From: a virus
Direction: 5' to 3' (one strand)
Virus record (IMG/VR): IMGVR_UViG_3300031669_000014
Location: 1-64,000 of that record
Length of the DNA: 64,000 nucleotides
Made by a program: the position numbers and the translations under genes. Within the stretch, counting starts at the first letter, position 1. Each line of letters begins with the position of its first letter. This document shows, one piece after another, positions 61,837 through 64,000 of the stretch. Below the pieces are notes generated by a model that did no database searches, was not told where the DNA came from, and saw nothing but the letters and a program-made list of their open reading frames with translations.

Positions 61837-63615
61837 TTACATCCCAACCGGCCCACCTCCCCCGGGAGGTACGCCTCCACTGGCGCCCATTTGCGCCTGC
61901 ATTTGCATTTGTGCCTGCTGTAACATTTTTTGCTCTATCCTGGCTTTAATCAGCGGATAGTTGCGGATATCGAACCGCCTCGCTACTTCCTCGTCGTCAA
62001 TAATACCCTTGTCGAACAAAAGCAAGGCATCTTGCCGGTCACGGTTGCGGGTTACTGTGGCCGCGGTCCCTACCTCGAGGACAACATCAAGGGGTATTTC
62101 CTCGGTCATCTGTCCCATTTCGTCGGTTCGGTAGAGGTCTTGATTGGTAAAATCCATAAACCCAAAAGAATTATTGCCTCTATTAATCATTTCAACACCG
62201 AGAAGTTGAGGCACATCCCCGGTAATCCGTATCTTCCTCGGATCGGTGTAATACTGCCTGATCCGGCTTAATAACTTCTCACCTAATAGAATCAACGCAT
62301 TATTCACGTTCCGGGCTTTCTTGCGGATACGCGACAAAGCAAACTCCTGTAGCCGCTCAAACGCTACTCCGGATTCCCCGGAACCAGGGGATCGCCCTTG
62401 CAACACTTCCCGAATACCGGAAATAATCTCTAAATCAGATTTGCAGGCAAAAAGCCACTCAAAAACAGCGGAAGGAAAGTTCGGCGGAGGTGTTATGTTA
62501 ACTTCCCCACCCTTACTCTTCTTGATAAGCGCCCCTTCCAGGTTATCTAGGCTGGCCTCGTCAATATTTGCCTCATCGTCATAAACAATATGCGTGTGCG
62601 CCGTCATCCTGATGTAGTCATTCAACCGGCTGACGATCTTGTTAATATCTGTATTGATCTCGGTGATATGCTCCACATCACCCATGGGCCAAAAGGAATC
62701 AGACTGTTCATAATTAGGAATGATAATGTATGGAGGATCACCATCCTCGAAGGGGTTATTGTCGTCCTCTTCATTCAACCACACGTCCCCAGCCACGACA
62801 ATCTTCCTGCCGTTAGGGTATTTTAGCCTGGTAACAGTTACCGCCTCACCAGTTTCCTCATTGGTTTCCTCTTCAGTGAAAGACGCCTCGTCCCTTACCC
62901 AGACCTCATCCAGCCATGCCCTGTAATGCTTAGCATCACTAGGCGCCGCGCTGTCAACTTCCTTATTGTATTCACTGGAAAGCGTTGTGCCGTCTTCTTC
63001 CAGGGAAATACTCTCGTTCGGTTTGACAAACTTGCCCTTTTCCGGGTAGTCTCTAACAATCTTCCATAGCGGCGTAGGGGTATGCTGTATTACCACCTTG
63101 GCAGTTTCCAGACTTGTAGCGTCCGGGTCTACGAGGAGGTGATCCGGGTGTACCACGTCCACTACTATTTCACCATCAGGGTAGTTAATCAGCGGGTCAT
63201 AGTAAACCTTGAGAATACCAACGCCGGAAATAAGGTGATCCCTCAATGCCATCGGTAGCTTTTGATCCATTCTGGACCGTTCCCACACAAAGGAAAGCAC
63301 CCTCTTGGCTTTCTCCGCAGCCACTAGATCGTCCGGCCCCGCCCTCGGCCAGCAGTCAAGCGAAGGCTGGTTATCCGTCAACAGGGCAAGCCCATCTTCA
63401 ACAGAGGAGAATATATAGTTCCTCTGCGAGTTTGCTTTTTTCTTTTGCTTCTTCTGGTGAGGAGTATAAAATTCGCCCCGGTAAACCTTATAACACTTAT
63501 CGGTTATTTCTTTCCTCTTGGCCTTGGCCCTCTGGGCGTTCTTCACCCATGCCTTGACCATTGCCACAACTTTTTCTGCTTCTTCCGATGGGACATACTC
63601 CAAATCTTCAGCCAT
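61837..63615 (-). CDS. Portal protein, P22-like
   Basis: 592 aa. CYKVYRGEFYTPHQKKQKKK, then GISGVGI-type sequence HLISGVGILKVYYDPLINYP and PDHLLVDPDATSLETAKVVI, the wing/clip region, and VFEWLFACKSDLEIISGIRE in the stem. Ends with a Met/Gln/Gly-rich tail. Longer clip loops than phage A and a different sequence, so the portal modules were exchanged. Confidence 0.85.
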   Translation of the reverse strand: MAEDLEYVPSEEAEKVVAMVKAWVKNAQRAKAKRKEITDKCYKVYRGEFYTPHQKKQKKKANSQRNYIFSSVEDGLALLTDNQPSLDCWPRAGPDDLVAAEKAKRVLSFVWERSRMDQKLPMALRDHLISGVGILKVYYDPLINYPDGEIVVDVVHPDHLLVDPDATSLETAKVVIQHTPTPLWKIVRDYPEKGKFVKPNESISLEEDGTTLSSEYNKEVDSAAPSDAKHYRAWLDEVWVRDEASFTEEETNEETGEAVTVTRLKYPNGRKIVVAGDVWLNEEDDNNPFEDGDPPYIIIPNYEQSDSFWPMGDVEHITEINTDINKIVSRLNDYIRMTAHTHIVYDDEANIDEASLDNLEGALIKKSKGGEVNITPPPNFPSAVFEWLFACKSDLEIISGIREVLQGRSPGSGESGVAFERLQEFALSRIRKKARNVNNALILLGEKLLSRIRQYYTDPRKIRITGDVPQLLGVEMINRGNNSFGFMDFTNQDLYRTDEMGQMTEEIPLDVVLEVGTAATVTRNRDRQDALLLFDKGIIDDEEVARRFDIRNYPLIKARIEQKMLQQAQMQMQAQMGASGGVPPGGGGPVGM

Positions 63616-63630
63616 TTAATCACCCACCTT

Positions 63631-64000
63631 CTACTGCACCCTCACTTTATGCTTCTCCCGCGACCCGCCAATCTGCCGCGCCAGCCAGAAATACACACTG
63701 GCATGGGCGAAGTGGTCCGGCCCGGAATGCTCCCACGTCTTATAGCCCTTCTCCTCATCATGAAACAAATACATATTCTCCCAATGCTCCAAAAACGATT
63801 CCCCGCGCTTTAACCCTCCCCCGCCTATTAACCGAGGCTCGGAAGGACTAATAAACACCCTCAGCCGGTTCTCTGCATACTCCGCGATTACCCGGTCTAT
63901 TACTTCCGTCCTCATAGCGGAAACAGTCTGCTCCTTATAATTCACCGTGTAAATATCCTGCGATCCCGGCATCCTGGTTGTCGGCGACCGGTAGTAGCAC
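63631..64000 (-). CDS. terL: Terminase large subunit, C-terminal fragment
   Basis: The C-terminal 122 or so codons; the frame is open to the window end. EYAENRLRVFISPSEPRLIG and GPDHFAHASVYFWLARQIGG match the end of the nuclease domain, where the metal-binding aspartate is in DHFAHA. The N-terminal ATPase half lies beyond the window. Confidence 0.8.
   Translation of the reverse strand, partial: CYYRSPTTRMPGSQDIYTVNYKEQTVSAMRTEVIDRVIAEYAENRLRVFISPSEPRLIGGGGLKRGESFLEHWENMYLFHDEEKGYKTWEHSGPDHFAHASVYFWLARQIGGSREKHKVRVQ

Noticed and set aside
1-64000. tRNA, rRNA, IS element or transposase
   Set aside because: None recognised on either strand by cloverleaf or DDE/HUH-type pattern.

Overview
The window looks like DNA of temperate, P22-like (podovirus-type) phages of a Gram-positive, probably endospore-forming Clostridia/Bacillota host. 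The reasons are strong AGGAGG-type ribosome binding sites with many GTG and TTG starts, TTGACA/TATAAT promoters, XhlA/Amidase_3 lysis genes, a Spo0E-like micro-protein, a DnaD-like replication gene and a YopX-like protein. No host housekeeping gene, rRNA, tRNA, transposase or CRISPR array was recognised. No integrase was found.

Layout. (1) 1-784: the tail of a broken replication/HTH gene on the plus strand, then a small HTH/coiled-coil protein. (2) 785-41,560: an apparently complete phage genome, 'phage A'. A divergent cro/repressor switch lies at 40.5-41.3 kb. Leftward early genes run from 40.7 to 24.8 kb (small zinc ribbons, MazG-like, YopX, SbcC-like ATPase, annealing protein, DnaD-like initiator and loader, DNA cytosine methylase, RusA). 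A terminator and a hairpin-rich gap lie at 24.8-24.4 kb. The late genes run leftward from 24.4 to 1.7 kb (wHTH protein, terminases, portal, three glycosyltransferase-type genes, scaffold, P22-type coat, tail hub, ejection-like proteins, holin/XhlA/amidase). (3) 41,560-42,183: strong promoter, small RNA-like segment and a long structured RNA candidate that resembles HEARO/omega RNA but has no IscB/IsrB gene. (4) 42,184-64,000: the late half of a second, related genome, 'phage B', in the same order (HTH protein, lysis genes, ejection proteins, tail hub, adaptor, decoration, capsid, scaffold, portal, end of large terminase). Equivalent genes of A and B are about 42 kb apart, close to the genome length of P22-like phages, so this is a tandem of two relatives. 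Lysis and ejection genes are closely similar between A and B and include a block of about 1.05 kb that I read as identical. The head modules are unrelated.

How it works together: repressor and Cro-like protein control the leftward early operon. The early genes replicate and recombine the DNA (initiator with internal iterons, SSAP plus ATPase, RusA) and methylate it. The late genes build and pack a P22-like capsid, deliver ejection proteins, and lyse the cell. A small membrane gene with its own promoter, read against the late operon, is conserved in both phages and looks like a lysogenic 'moron'.

The items most worth a second look are the stand-alone HEARO-like RNA, a circularly permuted cytosine methylase that stays open through a nested out-of-frame HNH endonuclease gene and carries a second nested one, a lytic transglycosylase domain reachable only by a candidate -1 frameshift, and conserved micro-ORFs and leader hairpins in the lysis cassette.
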